Assembly (NCBI GenBank): GCA_000739515.1
Contig: DF820455.1
Coordinates: 843,219-876,610, forward strand
From: Candidatus Moduliflexus flocculans
GTDB lineage: Bacteria; Moduliflexota; Moduliflexia; Moduliflexales; Moduliflexaceae
DNA: 33,392 bases
Direction: 5' to 3'
Position numbers and translations under genes: made by a program. Of this stretch, positions 1 to 6,859 are shown piece by piece (positions within the stretch are counted from its first letter, which is position 1; every line of letters starts with the position of its first letter). Below the pieces are notes generated by a model. It was not told the DNA's origin. It made no database searches and saw only the letters and a program-made list of their open reading frames with translations.

Positions 1-1106
1 ACACGAAGCGGAGCTAACAGCAAAGGATAATGCAACGTAAAACCGACTTGCGCGATATAAAACAGGTGTTCGTAGTTTGTGGTAAAGGTATGAGATGCCT
101 GTTTACATGTGATGTAAACGTGAGCATAAAACTCGAACTCCCGTTGAATAAATCTGATATAATCGTCAGATCGGTCTAAAGAAAGGCGTTCCTGTTGCTC
201 AAAGACCCATCGGTGAAATTCCGTCCCGATTTTGTCATAGTCTTGCGGGGCAGCATCTTTTTTCCGTTCGCGAATGGATTCCGCATATTGACTGCGTAAC
301 CAGGATTTAATGCAATCCGCATCTTCATCCTTATCAATATCGAGTAGGGTCTTTATGCGTTCTTTCCAGAGTGCGTTACACTGGTTCTTTTTCTGCTCAT
401 CCCGAATATTCGATAGAAGATGACCTTTCAGCATCTCGGTTGGCGTTAAGGAAAGCCCTCGATCATTCATCGTTTCAAACACACGATAGGCGTCTTGATC
501 TGAATAGGCCGTGATTTCCACTAAAACCACATTGTCCACCAGCCAATCTATAAAAAATGGTAACGCCTGCTCTTTCAGCTTATCAGGGAATGCGTCGTTG
601 ATACAATCGTAGCCTTTCGAAATATTCTGGATTGATTCGGTATCTTCCCCGTTATCATACGAACCGTGTTCAAACAATTGTGCCATACATGCGGCTCGTT
701 CCTGAATATTCAGGTTAAAGGATTTCTCTCCATATTTTTCAGAGTAAATCAATTCAGCAATCTTCACTTCTATTTGCCCCTGTTCCTTTTGAAGATTGTG
801 TAAAAACATGAGCAAAAGAGTCAAACTGGTGAGGCGTTGTTGCCCATCAATGATATAATTTTGCCCATCTTTGAGACTGATAATGACCGAGCCTAAAAAA
901 TAATGTCCATAACTCGCCACATCTTTTCGGATATGTTCTTCAGCATAATAGTCTAAAAACGAGTTGGACAGGTCTTCGATCAACTCTTTAATCTGTTTTT
1001 CACCCCATTTGAATTCCCGCTGATAGTAATCAATCGTGTATTTTTTCCCTGATAGTAGTTCTCTGACGGTTTTCGATTTCCCTAATATTTGACGATTGGC
1101 TTCCAT
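1..1106 (-). CDS. DUF262 (GmrS/GmrD-type N-terminal) protein, 3' end cut by window edge
   Basis: The reading frame runs open from an ATG at 1106 to the left edge, so at least 368 residues are visible and the C-terminus is missing. It carries DUF262 hallmarks: YQREFKW at residues 28-34, the DGQQR motif at 87-91 followed by LTSLTLL, and a VFETMNDRG segment near residue 205. DUF262 is the ParB-like nucleotide-binding/nuclease domain of the GmrSD type IV restriction enzymes (which cleave modified phage DNA) and of many uncharacterised defence-associated proteins. Which subtype this is depends on the unseen C-terminal half, for example whether a DUF1524 HNH domain follows. The start is supported by GAGGTGA seven to eight bases upstream. 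It is more AT-rich than its neighbours and stands divergent from the sugar permeases, consistent with an acquired defence gene (inference). Confidence 0.85.
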   Translation of the reverse strand, partial: MEANRQILGKSKTVRELLSGKKYTIDYYQREFKWGEKQIKELIEDLSNSFLDYYAEEHIRKDVASYGHYFLGSVIISLKDGQNYIIDGQQRLTSLTLLLMFLHNLQKEQGQIEVKIAELIYSEKYGEKSFNLNIQERAACMAQLFEHGSYDNGEDTESIQNISKGYDCINDAFPDKLKEQALPFFIDWLVDNVVLVEITAYSDQDAYRVFETMNDRGLSLTPTEMLKGHLLSNIRDEQKKNQCNALWKERIKTLLDIDKDEDADCIKSWLRSQYAESIRERKKDAAPQDYDKIGTEFHRWVFEQQERLSLDRSDDYIRFIQREFEFYAHVYITCKQASHTFTTNYEHLFYIAQVGFTLHYPLLLAPLR

Positions 1107-1156
1107 AGATTCACCTCAAATATTTCAAGTTAACGCGATAAAGTTAAGCGTATATG

Positions 1157-1184
1157 ATTCTATATGCGATAGGAATTTCGTCAA
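1157..1184 (-). promoter_or_regulatory. Predicted sigma70-type promoter of the DUF262 gene
   Basis: On the minus strand a TTGACG -35 box (1179-1184) is followed after 16 bases by TAGAAT (1157-1162). It lies about 50 bp upstream of the DUF262 start. Judged by eye only. Confidence 0.35.
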
Positions 1185-1228
1185 CGAAATTTTCATGTTT
1201 CCTCGTCAACATCAAGACAGAATTAACC

Positions 1229-1256
1229 TTGACATATTGTGTGGATATTTTAAAAT
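1229..1256 (+). promoter_or_regulatory. Predicted sigma70-type promoter of the permease operon
   Basis: TTGACA (1229-1234) and TAAAAT (1251-1256) are separated by 16 bases and sit 70 bp upstream of the first permease. If real, the operon starts with the permeases, and the binding protein and ATPase are encoded elsewhere. Confidence 0.5.
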
Positions 1257-1325
1257 GTACGGAAGAGTCAAACACCATCGTATTCATCTGATTCGCCTCA
1301 ATGTTACACGTGTGGAGGGTTCTGT

Positions 1326-2204
1326 ATGATTCGAGCCGGATTCGTCGAAAGACATTTAAAAATCATCTTCCCCCTGCCTGCCGTCCTCTTTATTGTCGTC
1401 ATGATGGTCTTCCCGGTGATTTATACCATCATGCTGAGTTTTTCCAACTGGAATTTGACGACCGGCGGCGCGTTTGCCTGGGCGGGTCTGCGGAGTTACG
1501 TCCGTATTTTCAAAGAACCCCGCTTTCTTGATGCCAGCAAGCGCACCTTCATGTTCACCGGCGCGGCGGTGGTTATCGAAACGGTACTCGGCACGGCGTT
1601 GGCGCTGATCCTCAACCGAGCCTTTCGGGGCAAAGGGCTTGTCAAATTGCTGCTGCTGCTTCCGCTTGTCGCGACGCCCGTCGCAGTCGGCATTGTCTGG
1701 AATCTTTTTTACGATCCCAATATCGGGTTGGCGAATTTCGTGCTCACTCGTTTCGGCTTTCAGAAGCTTGAGTGGGTGTATGCCGCCAATACGGTGCTTC
1801 CATCGTTGGTATTGGTGGACATCTGGCAATGGACGCCGATGATTACGCTGCTTGCGCTTGCGGGATTAGCGAGCTTATCCACTGAGCCGTATGAATCGGC
1901 TCAGGTGGATGGCGCGTCGAAAACTCAAACCCTGTTTTACATCACGCTGCCGATGCTGATGCCGACGATTTTGACCGCCATGATTCTGCGCAGCATTGAC
2001 GCGCTGAAAACCTTCGACATTATTTACGCCATGAGCGGCGGCGGGCCGGGATATGCGTCGGAAACGTTGAATATCATGGCCTTCAAATACAGTTTCGAAT
2101 ATTTCAAAATGGGGCAGGCGTCCGTGATTCTTGTGGCGTTGTTTTTGATTGTCCTCGGCTTCAGCGCCGGGATTCTTAAACTCCGCACGTGGGCGGAACA
2201 ATAA
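1326..2204 (+). CDS. Carbohydrate ABC transporter permease, MalF/UgpA type
   Basis: A 292-residue inner-membrane protein of the binding-protein-dependent sugar transporter permease family. It shows six likely membrane segments, starting with LPAVLFIVVMMVFPVIYTIM near residue 20. The cytoplasmic EAA loop is clear in the second half (EPYESAQVDGASKTQTLF with following ITLPMLMPTI); this loop docks the ATPase subunit. The start has GGAGG nine bases upstream. It pairs with the MalG-type permease at 2641, and together they would form the channel of a type I sugar importer. Neither the periplasmic binding protein nor the ATPase is in the window, so the substrate cannot be named. The two permease genes, usually adjacent, are separated here by a 430-bp repeat island. 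Confidence 0.92.
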   Translation: MIRAGFVERHLKIIFPLPAVLFIVVMMVFPVIYTIMLSFSNWNLTTGGAFAWAGLRSYVRIFKEPRFLDASKRTFMFTGAAVVIETVLGTALALILNRAFRGKGLVKLLLLLPLVATPVAVGIVWNLFYDPNIGLANFVLTRFGFQKLEWVYAANTVLPSLVLVDIWQWTPMITLLALAGLASLSTEPYESAQVDGASKTQTLFYITLPMLMPTILTAMILRSIDALKTFDIIYAMSGGGPGYASETLNIMAFKYSFEYFKMGQASVILVALFLIVLGFSAGILKLRTWAEQ

Positions 2205-2230
2205 AATCATCTGGTTGCGGCGAGCTCCCA

Positions 2231-2293
2231 GCGGTTGAAACCGCCGTCTTTACTTCGTCGCCCTTTCAGGGCGGGCATTTGCCGCGAAGCGGC
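2231..2293. repeat. Cluster of three small hairpins
   Basis: Three consecutive perfect inverted repeats: GCGGTTGAAACCGC (2231-2244), GCCCTTTCAGGGC (2260-2272) and GCCGCGAAGCGGC (2281-2293). They lie directly after the MalF-type stop codon and before the mobile element. They look like a compact dispersed palindromic repeat, or a transcript-stabilising 3' structure. Confidence 0.55.
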
Positions 2294-2315
2294 AATGGAA
2301 TATAGACAGCGTTTT

Positions 2316-2450
2316 TCACATCCTAACATATTTTTACAACCCACCCCCAACCCCTCCCAGGAGGGGAATCGCGAAGTGAGGCGACAAAGCGCGAAACTCC
2401 CCTCCTGGGAGGGGTTGGGGGTGGGTGAGCAAAAAACGTTAGGAACTGAA
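2316..2450 (-). mobile_element. MITE-like element, family A copy 1, with 11-bp target duplication
   Basis: A 135-bp non-coding element. Its ends are TCACATCCTAAC on the left and, read inward from the right, TTCAGTTCCTAAC. The core is a large palindrome with arms ACCCACCCCCAACCCCTCCC and its complement. It is flanked by the direct repeat GACAGCGTTTT at 2305-2315 and 2451-2461, a perfect 11-bp target site duplication. It aligns end to end, in inverse orientation, with the copy at 6331-6466. No transposase is encoded, so it would need one supplied in trans. Confidence 0.85.
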
Positions 2451-2478
2451 GACAGCGTTTTATGAACATTAAAAATTA

Positions 2479-2596
2479 AATTCGGTAATCCCCGCAAAAC
2501 CCCACCCCCAGCCCCTCCCCGAAGGGGAGGGGCGCTTTCCCCCCTCTCCTTCGGAGAGGGGGCAGGGGGTGAGGTCAAAAGAGCCGTTACCGAATT
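2479..2596. repeat. GC-rich palindromic repeat, family F
   Basis: A 118-bp segment bounded by the inverted repeat AATTCGGTAA (2479-2488) and TTACCGAATT (2587-2596). Inside are a CCCCACCCCCAGCCCC strand and CTCCTTCGGAGAGGGGGCAGG, related in style but not in sequence to family A. I see no clear target duplication. Confidence 0.6.
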
Positions 2597-2640
2597 ATTT
2601 TTTTAATAATCATCAACCGCTGGAAAACGGAGATTTCATT

Positions 2641-3456
2641 ATGAAACCATTCTTGTGGTCGAAAATCGCGTTTGCGCTTGTGGTGATCGCCATTACCGTC
2701 GCCATGATCTTCCCGTTTTTCTGGATGCTCATGTCGTCGTTTAAAACGCAGATTGATATTATCAGTTGGCCGCCGAAATTCATGTTCAGCCCGACGCTTG
2801 CCAATTACGCCAAAGTTTTCGGCGAGCAGAATTTTCTGAAATATTTCATCAATTCGGCGGTGGTTGGGATTGCCGCGATTGGCGCGTCGTTGCTGCTCGG
2901 CCTGCCAGCCGCCTACACGATTGCGCGATTTCAACAACGCGCGTTCAGCGTCATTATCCTGTTAGCGCGGATCATGCCGGGAATTTCCTTTTTGATGCCC
3001 TGGTATATCATTTTTTCCCGGCTGAATCTGATGGATAGTTATCTCGCCCTGATTCTCAGCCATATCCTGATCGCGCTGCCAATCGTGGTCTGGATTATGT
3101 CAAGCTATTTCGATTCGATTCCGATTGAAATGGAAGAATCCGCCATGCTTGACGGCGCGTCGCGCCAGTTAGCCTTCGCCGTCATCGTGCTGCCGCTTTC
3201 CAGCCCCGGCATTGTGACTGCGACGACCCTTTCCTTTATTTTTTCCTGGAATAATTTCATGTTTTCTCAGGTGCTTTCGATGGAGAAAACCAGAACCCTG
3301 CCGATTGCGATCTATAATTTCGTGTCGTATGCCGAGGTGGATTGGGGCGGCGTCATGGCGGCGGCGGTCGCGATCATCACGCCCGCGATTATTCTCACCA
3401 TGATTTTCCAGAAATACGTGGTGCGCGGCCTGACGATGGGCGCGGTGAAAGGGTAG
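2641..3456 (+). CDS. Carbohydrate ABC transporter permease, MalG type
   Basis: A 271-residue inner-membrane permease of the MalG/AraQ type, partner of the MalF-type protein at 1326. Membrane segments begin at FALVVIAITVAMIFPFFWML. The cytoplasmic EAA loop reads EMEESAMLDGASRQLAF, followed by VIVLPLSSPGIVT. The chosen start is the ATG at 2641, with GGAG eleven bases upstream and the usual MalG-like N-terminus. Upstream in-frame starts would translate the palindromic repeat and are unlikely. The C-terminal VRGLTMGAVKG is the classic end of this family. It is the last gene of the operon, and a strong hairpin follows ten bases after the stop. Confidence 0.92.
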   Translation: MKPFLWSKIAFALVVIAITVAMIFPFFWMLMSSFKTQIDIISWPPKFMFSPTLANYAKVFGEQNFLKYFINSAVVGIAAIGASLLLGLPAAYTIARFQQRAFSVIILLARIMPGISFLMPWYIIFSRLNLMDSYLALILSHILIALPIVVWIMSSYFDSIPIEMEESAMLDGASRQLAFAVIVLPLSSPGIVTATTLSFIFSWNNFMFSQVLSMEKTRTLPIAIYNFVSYAEVDWGGVMAAAVAIITPAIILTMIFQKYVVRGLTMGAVKG

Positions 3457-3466
3457 TAGCGAAAAC

Positions 3467-3499
3467 ACCTATCAGACACCTTCAAGGTGTCTGATAGGT
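3467..3499. terminator. Bidirectional hairpin between convergent genes
   Basis: A perfect 16-bp inverted repeat, ACCTATCAGACACCTT and its complement, with a single-base centre. It lies between the convergent stops of the permease (3456) and the AhbC-like gene (3504). It is well placed to end transcription from both sides, but it lacks a long U tract and its sequence resembles dispersed repeats. A fragment, AGGTGTCTGACAG, recurs near 8510. Confidence 0.55.
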
Positions 3500-3503
3500 A
3501 GGT

Positions 3504-4691
3504 TTACTCCGCCTGCCGAATTTCCTCATCCGTCAGATAGCAGGCCGGATCGCACGCCCACAAATCGCCGGTGACGGCTTCGGCGCGGACGCGGAAATTG
3601 CCGTTGCAGATGTTCAGCCAGCGGCACGTCGCGCAGCGGCCTTTCAAATAGGGCTTGCGGTCTTTCAATTTCGCCATGAGCGGATGCGTCGTATCCGTCC
3701 AGATGGCGCTGAATGGTCGCTCGCGGACATTGCCGAAGGAGTCGTGCCGCCAGAATTGGTCGGCATGAACCGCGCCGTCCCAACTGACGCAGCCGATGCC
3801 GATGCCGGAACTGTTGCCGCCGTTGAATTGCAGCAGCCGGAAGACCTCGTCGGCGCGGGGATGTTGTTCCCGCAGCATCCGCAAATAGAGATATGGCGCG
3901 TCGCAGTGATTATCCACCGTCAGCACCTCTTTTTCCATGCCGCGCCGCGACAAATCGGCAGTCAAGTCAATAATCTGATCCACAATCGCCCGCGTTTGTT
4001 CGAGCGGCAGCGCCTCGTCAATCAACTGACTCCCGCGTCCGGCATAGACGAGATGATAAAAGCAGACGCGAGGAATTTGCTCGGCTTCCAGCAGGCGGAA
4101 AATCGGCTCGATTTCGGCGGCGTTGCGCTTATTGATGGTGAAGCGCAGCCCGACTTTGATTCCTTCCTGCAAACAGTTCCGAATCCCGGCCAATGCCTTA
4201 TCGAACGCGCCCGGCACGCCGCGAAAAGCGTCGTTCGTTCCGGCCACGCCATCGAGACTGACGCCGACATAGGAAAGCTTGACGCGCTTCAAGCGTTTCG
4301 CCAGATCGGGCGTAATCAGCGTGCCGTTCGTGGAAATGACGGCACGGCGGCCTTTTGCGACAGCGTGGTCAATCAATTCCAAGAGATCGGGGCGCAGCAG
4401 CGGTTCGCCGCCGGAAAACAGCACGACCGGGCTGCCGAATTGCGCAAGGTCGTCAATCAGGGCTTTCGCTTCGGCGGTCGTCAATTCATCCGCGCCCGGC
4501 TCGCCGGTGGAATGGGAATAACAATGCACACAGCGCAGATTACAACGTTTGGTGCAATTAAAGACGACGACCGGCTTTTTATCCTGCGAATAATGGAGCA
4601 GATGCGGCGGCAGTTTCTCCGCCTCGCGCCCGTAGCGCAGTGCGTCGGTCGTCGAGATGTTGCCGCAATAGAGTCTGGAAATGCTGATCAT
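3504..4691 (-). CDS. ahbC: Radical SAM enzyme of alternative heme biosynthesis, AhbC-like (NirJ family)
   Basis: A 395-residue radical SAM protein of the AhbC/AhbD/NirJ group. The SAM-binding cluster motif is C50-x3-C54-x2-C57 (CNLRCVHC), followed by the SGGEP motif. A second cysteine set is at the C-terminus (GRCATCRWLNIC and CDPACYLTDEEI), expected to hold an auxiliary Fe-S cluster. The N-terminus (ISRLYCG, DALRYGR, LPPHLL) fits AhbC best, the enzyme converting 12,18-didecarboxysiroheme to iron-coproporphyrin III. NirJ of heme d1 synthesis is the alternative. The chosen start is ATG 4691; in-frame starts further upstream would translate a dispersed palindrome. The divergent neighbour is the enzyme of the preceding step, which supports a siroheme-derived tetrapyrrole role. 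Confidence 0.85.
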   Translation of the reverse strand: MISISRLYCGNISTTDALRYGREAEKLPPHLLHYSQDKKPVVVFNCTKRCNLRCVHCYSHSTGEPGADELTTAEAKALIDDLAQFGSPVVLFSGGEPLLRPDLLELIDHAVAKGRRAVISTNGTLITPDLAKRLKRVKLSYVGVSLDGVAGTNDAFRGVPGAFDKALAGIRNCLQEGIKVGLRFTINKRNAAEIEPIFRLLEAEQIPRVCFYHLVYAGRGSQLIDEALPLEQTRAIVDQIIDLTADLSRRGMEKEVLTVDNHCDAPYLYLRMLREQHPRADEVFRLLQFNGGNSSGIGIGCVSWDGAVHADQFWRHDSFGNVRERPFSAIWTDTTHPLMAKLKDRKPYLKGRCATCRWLNICNGNFRVRAEAVTGDLWACDPACYLTDEEIRQAE

Positions 4692-4699
4692 AAGAAAAA

Positions 4700-4751
4700 A
4701 TAGAACACTGATTGGACTGATTTGGCTGATCAGCCCAATCAGTGTTCTATT
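4700..4751. repeat. Dispersed palindrome in the ahb divergent region
   Basis: Inverted arms AATAGAACACTGATTGG (4700-4716) and CCAATCAGTGTTCTATT, with an imperfect repeat of CTGATT-like units between them. It lies immediately upstream of the ahbC start. It extends apparent reading frames on both strands, so it misleads start calling for both flanking genes. Confidence 0.75.
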
Positions 4752-4861
4752 CCCATTTCGAATCTTGACTTTTTCATGTAAGAATCGTACTTGTACCATA
4801 ACGAAAAAATGTCAACCCATATCCATGATTATAAAAAATACATGGCAACTATTTAGCTGCC

Positions 4862-4939
4862 ACCGCGAAACAGACGAAATACACGAAAATAATCCAAGCG
4901 ATCCATCTATATTTTCGTGTATTTCGTCTGTTTCGTGGT
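4862..4939. repeat. Dispersed palindrome, CACGAAA family, copy 1
   Basis: Two 29-bp arms (4862-4890 and 4911-4939) are inverted copies with one mismatch. The arms run from ACCGCGAAACAGACG to ACACGAAAAT, with a 20-bp loop. It ends only about ten bases before the ribosome binding site of the siroheme decarboxylase gene, so the folded form could affect its translation. Related sequences are at 16710-16729 and 17848-18058. Confidence 0.8.
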
Positions 4940-4965
4940 CAATAAATGTTGGAAAGGACGGGCGC

Positions 4966-6021
4966 ATGTCAGGACAATTCACGCCGCAGGAAGTCGCCGC
5001 GCTTCAGTTGATTCAAGAGGCGTTTCCGCTTACGTCAAGGCCGTTTGCCGACATCGGCGCGGCGGTCGGTTTGACCGAACTACAGGTGATCGCGCTATTG
5101 GCGGATTTGAAGCAGCGCCAGATTCTCAAAGAAATTCGGGGCATTTTCGATGCGCGTTTTCTCGGATTTCAGAGCGCATTAGTCGCATTTCAAGTTGATC
5201 AATCGCAACTTGATGCGGCGGTCGCGGCGATTAACGCGCATCCAGGCGTCAGCCATAACTACAGGCGCGAACACTGGCTAAATCTCTGGTTCACGCTTTC
5301 CGCGCCGAACGCGCTGTCGCTGGAACAGCATGTCGAACGGCTGGCCGAATTATCTGGCTGTTCGCGTTTTTTTTGCCTGCGCGGGCTGCGCACGTTCAAG
5401 CGGCTGGTGCGATTTTCATTGGATGGGGACGCCGCGCCCGCGCAACCGGACATTGTAGAAGAACCTGCGCCGGATGCGCCTGTTGAGACTTACGCAGGGT
5501 TGCCCGACGTGACGCAGCGCGGCATCATGCAACGCCTGCAACACGATTTGCCGCTGATTCCGCAGCCGTTTGCGGAGATCGCGCAGACGTTCGGGCTGAA
5601 TGAAACGCAAGTATTCGATTTTCTCGCCTATCTCCGCCGCAGCGGGAAAATGCCGCGCTTCGCCGGGATTCTGCGTCACCGGCAGATCGGCTATATCGCC
5701 AATGCGATGGCGGTCTGGCAGATTCCGGCGGATCGGGCTCTGCCGTTTGCGGAGCAGGCCGCCGCGCTTCCGGCGGTGAGCCATTGCTACGAGCGCGTTA
5801 CGTTTCCCGACTGGCCGTATAACCTTTACACCATGATTCACGGCAGATCGCGAGACGACGCCGAGCGCGTCATTCAGGCATTAGCGCGGCAATTCGGCGT
5901 CAGCGCGTATGAAATCCTCTACAGCACGGACGAATATAAAAAACAGCGCGTGGATTATTTCAGCGAGGCGTTTGAGATGTGGGAGAAAAATATATCATAT
6001 TGTTCGGGTTGCGCATCATAA
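4966..6021 (+). CDS. ahbAB: Fused siroheme decarboxylase, AhbA-AhbB (NirDL-like)
   Basis: A 351-residue cytoplasmic protein made of two tandem Lrp/AsnC-like siroheme decarboxylase units. The first spans about residues 10-150 and has HNYRREHWLNLWFT starting at His97. The second spans about 185-345 and has HCYER-x4-DWPYNLYTMIHG starting near His273. These match the AhbA-type and AhbB-type signatures, and the enzyme removes the C12 and C18 acetate carboxyls of siroheme. AhbA and AhbB are usually separate; fused forms are known for the NirD-NirL branch. The start at 4966 has GGAAAGGA upstream; earlier in-frame starts lie in repeats. It is divergent from ahbC, and its stop abuts the stop of the convergent toxin gene with no spacing. 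Confidence 0.88.
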   Translation: MSGQFTPQEVAALQLIQEAFPLTSRPFADIGAAVGLTELQVIALLADLKQRQILKEIRGIFDARFLGFQSALVAFQVDQSQLDAAVAAINAHPGVSHNYRREHWLNLWFTLSAPNALSLEQHVERLAELSGCSRFFCLRGLRTFKRLVRFSLDGDAAPAQPDIVEEPAPDAPVETYAGLPDVTQRGIMQRLQHDLPLIPQPFAEIAQTFGLNETQVFDFLAYLRRSGKMPRFAGILRHRQIGYIANAMAVWQIPADRALPFAEQAAALPAVSHCYERVTFPDWPYNLYTMIHGRSRDDAERVIQALARQFGVSAYEILYSTDEYKKQRVDYFSEAFEMWEKNISYCSGCAS

Positions 6022-6549
6022 CCACCGATTTAACAGAAGAATTTCAAGCAGCGCATCGTCAAGCGTTGGCTCGGAGACTGCGATAATTTCTTGTTCCGTA
6101 TGTTTGTGTTCTCGAAAAGGCAACGCAGGCTTATGCAACGCATTATCATATCGGAAAATCAACACGGCATCAGCATTTTGATAATGATATGAGTACATTA
6201 TTTTATCAATCTGTTCATTGGCGACATCAAGGAATTCACGAAAAAATAATGCGGAGAGGTCTTTGAACACGACAGAACCGCTTAAGAATCCCTGATCGCC
6301 AGGGCGCTCGTCGAATTGTACACTCAGGTCTTCAATTCCTAACGTTTTTTGATCACCCACCCCCAACCCCTCCCAGGAGGGGAGTTTCGCACATCGCCGC
6401 CTCACAGCGCAATTCCCCTCCTGGGAGGGGCAAGGGGTGGGTTGTAAAAATTATGTTAGGAAGTGAACACTCAGGTCAATCACAAGATCGGTCGCCGCAT
6501 AACGATCAAGCAGCCGCTTGATTTGGCTGAAATAGGATCGGATGTTCAT
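6016..6549 (-). pseudogene. TumE-like (DUF6516) toxin gene interrupted by a MITE
   Basis: The gene starts at ATG 6549 (MNIRSYFSQIKRLLDRYAAT), runs about 28 codons and enters a 136-bp element at 6331-6466, where it soon reaches TAA. Removing the element plus one 11-bp target copy restores one continuous frame through to the TGA at 6016-6018. The restored product has family features: FREFLDV, YSYHYQ, FRYDNALHKP and EHKH. TumE-family proteins are predicted toxins of two-gene toxin-antitoxin modules. The intact start overlaps the end of the upstream partner gene by 44 bp, suggesting coupled translation. A residual frame from a GTG near 6405 inside the element stays in phase with the C-terminal two thirds, so a truncated product is conceivable. 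Confidence 0.85.
6331..6466 (+). mobile_element. MITE-like element, family A copy 2, with 11-bp target duplication
   Basis: A 136-bp non-coding insertion whose left end is TTCAATTCCTAAC and whose right end, read inward, is TCACTTCCTAAC. It is flanked by perfect direct repeats ACACTCAGGTC at 6320-6330 and 6467-6477. The interior is a palindrome built from CCCAACCCCTCCCAGGAGGG and its complement around a 35-bp centre. It is nearly the reverse complement of the copy at 2316-2450, with the same asymmetric termini (13 and 12 bases). No coding capacity. Confidence 0.9.
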
Positions 6550-6838
6550 ATTCGATCTCTCGAAGTTGCGCTAACTTATCTAACAGCCGTTGTTTCAGCC
6601 GAAATTCGCCAGCCCAGCGAACATATTCATCATCGCCGCCTTCGAGGTCTTCGGCGGCAAAACGAGCGATAAATTCTTCTGATGTGACGCGATATTTCGT
6701 TTCGAATGGCTGCAAGCGTTTATTGGCTAATTCGACAGCTAATTCTAATTTCAGCGCTTCACCCTCAATGCTTGATTGTACGAGATGGAGCATGGTTGCG
6801 GCATTTCGCTCCGATTTGACTGAAACCATTGTTTTCAT
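6506..6838 (-). CDS. Small partner (putative antitoxin) of the TumE-like toxin
   Basis: A 110-residue, charged, mostly helical protein. It contains EALKLELAVELANKRL, then FETKY-x3-SEEFIARF and DDEYVRWAGEF. The pattern of an FExKY-SEEF segment followed by an acidic EW helix is one I associate with small hypothetical genes placed directly before DUF6516 toxins. The antitoxin role is inferred from position and family habit, not from a known domain. The ATG at 6838 is preferred, with GAGGG eight bases upstream; a TTG two codons earlier is possible. Its end overlaps the toxin start by 44 bp. The partner toxin is broken, so the antitoxin may now be a relic under relaxed selection. Confidence 0.7.
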   Translation of the reverse strand: MKTMVSVKSERNAATMLHLVQSSIEGEALKLELAVELANKRLQPFETKYRVTSEEFIARFAAEDLEGGDDEYVRWAGEFRLKQRLLDKLAQLREIEYEHPILFQPNQAAA

Positions 6839-6859
6839 AACCAACCCTCATTTTTTATT

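Larger units (their letters stand above)
2205..2640. other. Repeat island between the two permease genes
   Basis: No gene is credible in this 436-bp gap. It holds three small hairpins (2231-2244, 2260-2272, 2281-2293), then a 135-bp transposable element (2316-2450) and then a GC-rich palindrome (2479-2596). Short open frames here translate the repeats (for example PTPNPSQEG and LPSWEGLGVG) and should not be annotated as proteins. The stack of hairpins could reduce expression of the downstream permease relative to the upstream one (inference). Confidence 0.8.

Noticed and set aside
2260..2272. GCCCTTTCAGGGC here shares 12 bases with the CRISPR repeat
   Set aside because: The shared part is a short palindrome with no further similarity on either side, so chance is the simplest explanation.
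2235..2578. Open frames on both strands in the permease gap
   Set aside because: They translate palindromic repeats (PTPNPSQEG, LPSWEGLGVG) and have no independent protein signal.
3684..4703. 339-residue plus-strand frame opposite ahbC
   Set aside because: It is antisense to a well-supported radical SAM gene, and its composition is what the mirrored codons would give.
4681..4965. Long N-terminal extension of the siroheme decarboxylase and, on the other strand, of AhbC up to 4799
   Set aside because: Both extensions read through dispersed palindromes, and internal starts fit the family N-termini better; for the decarboxylase a ribosome binding site also supports the internal start.
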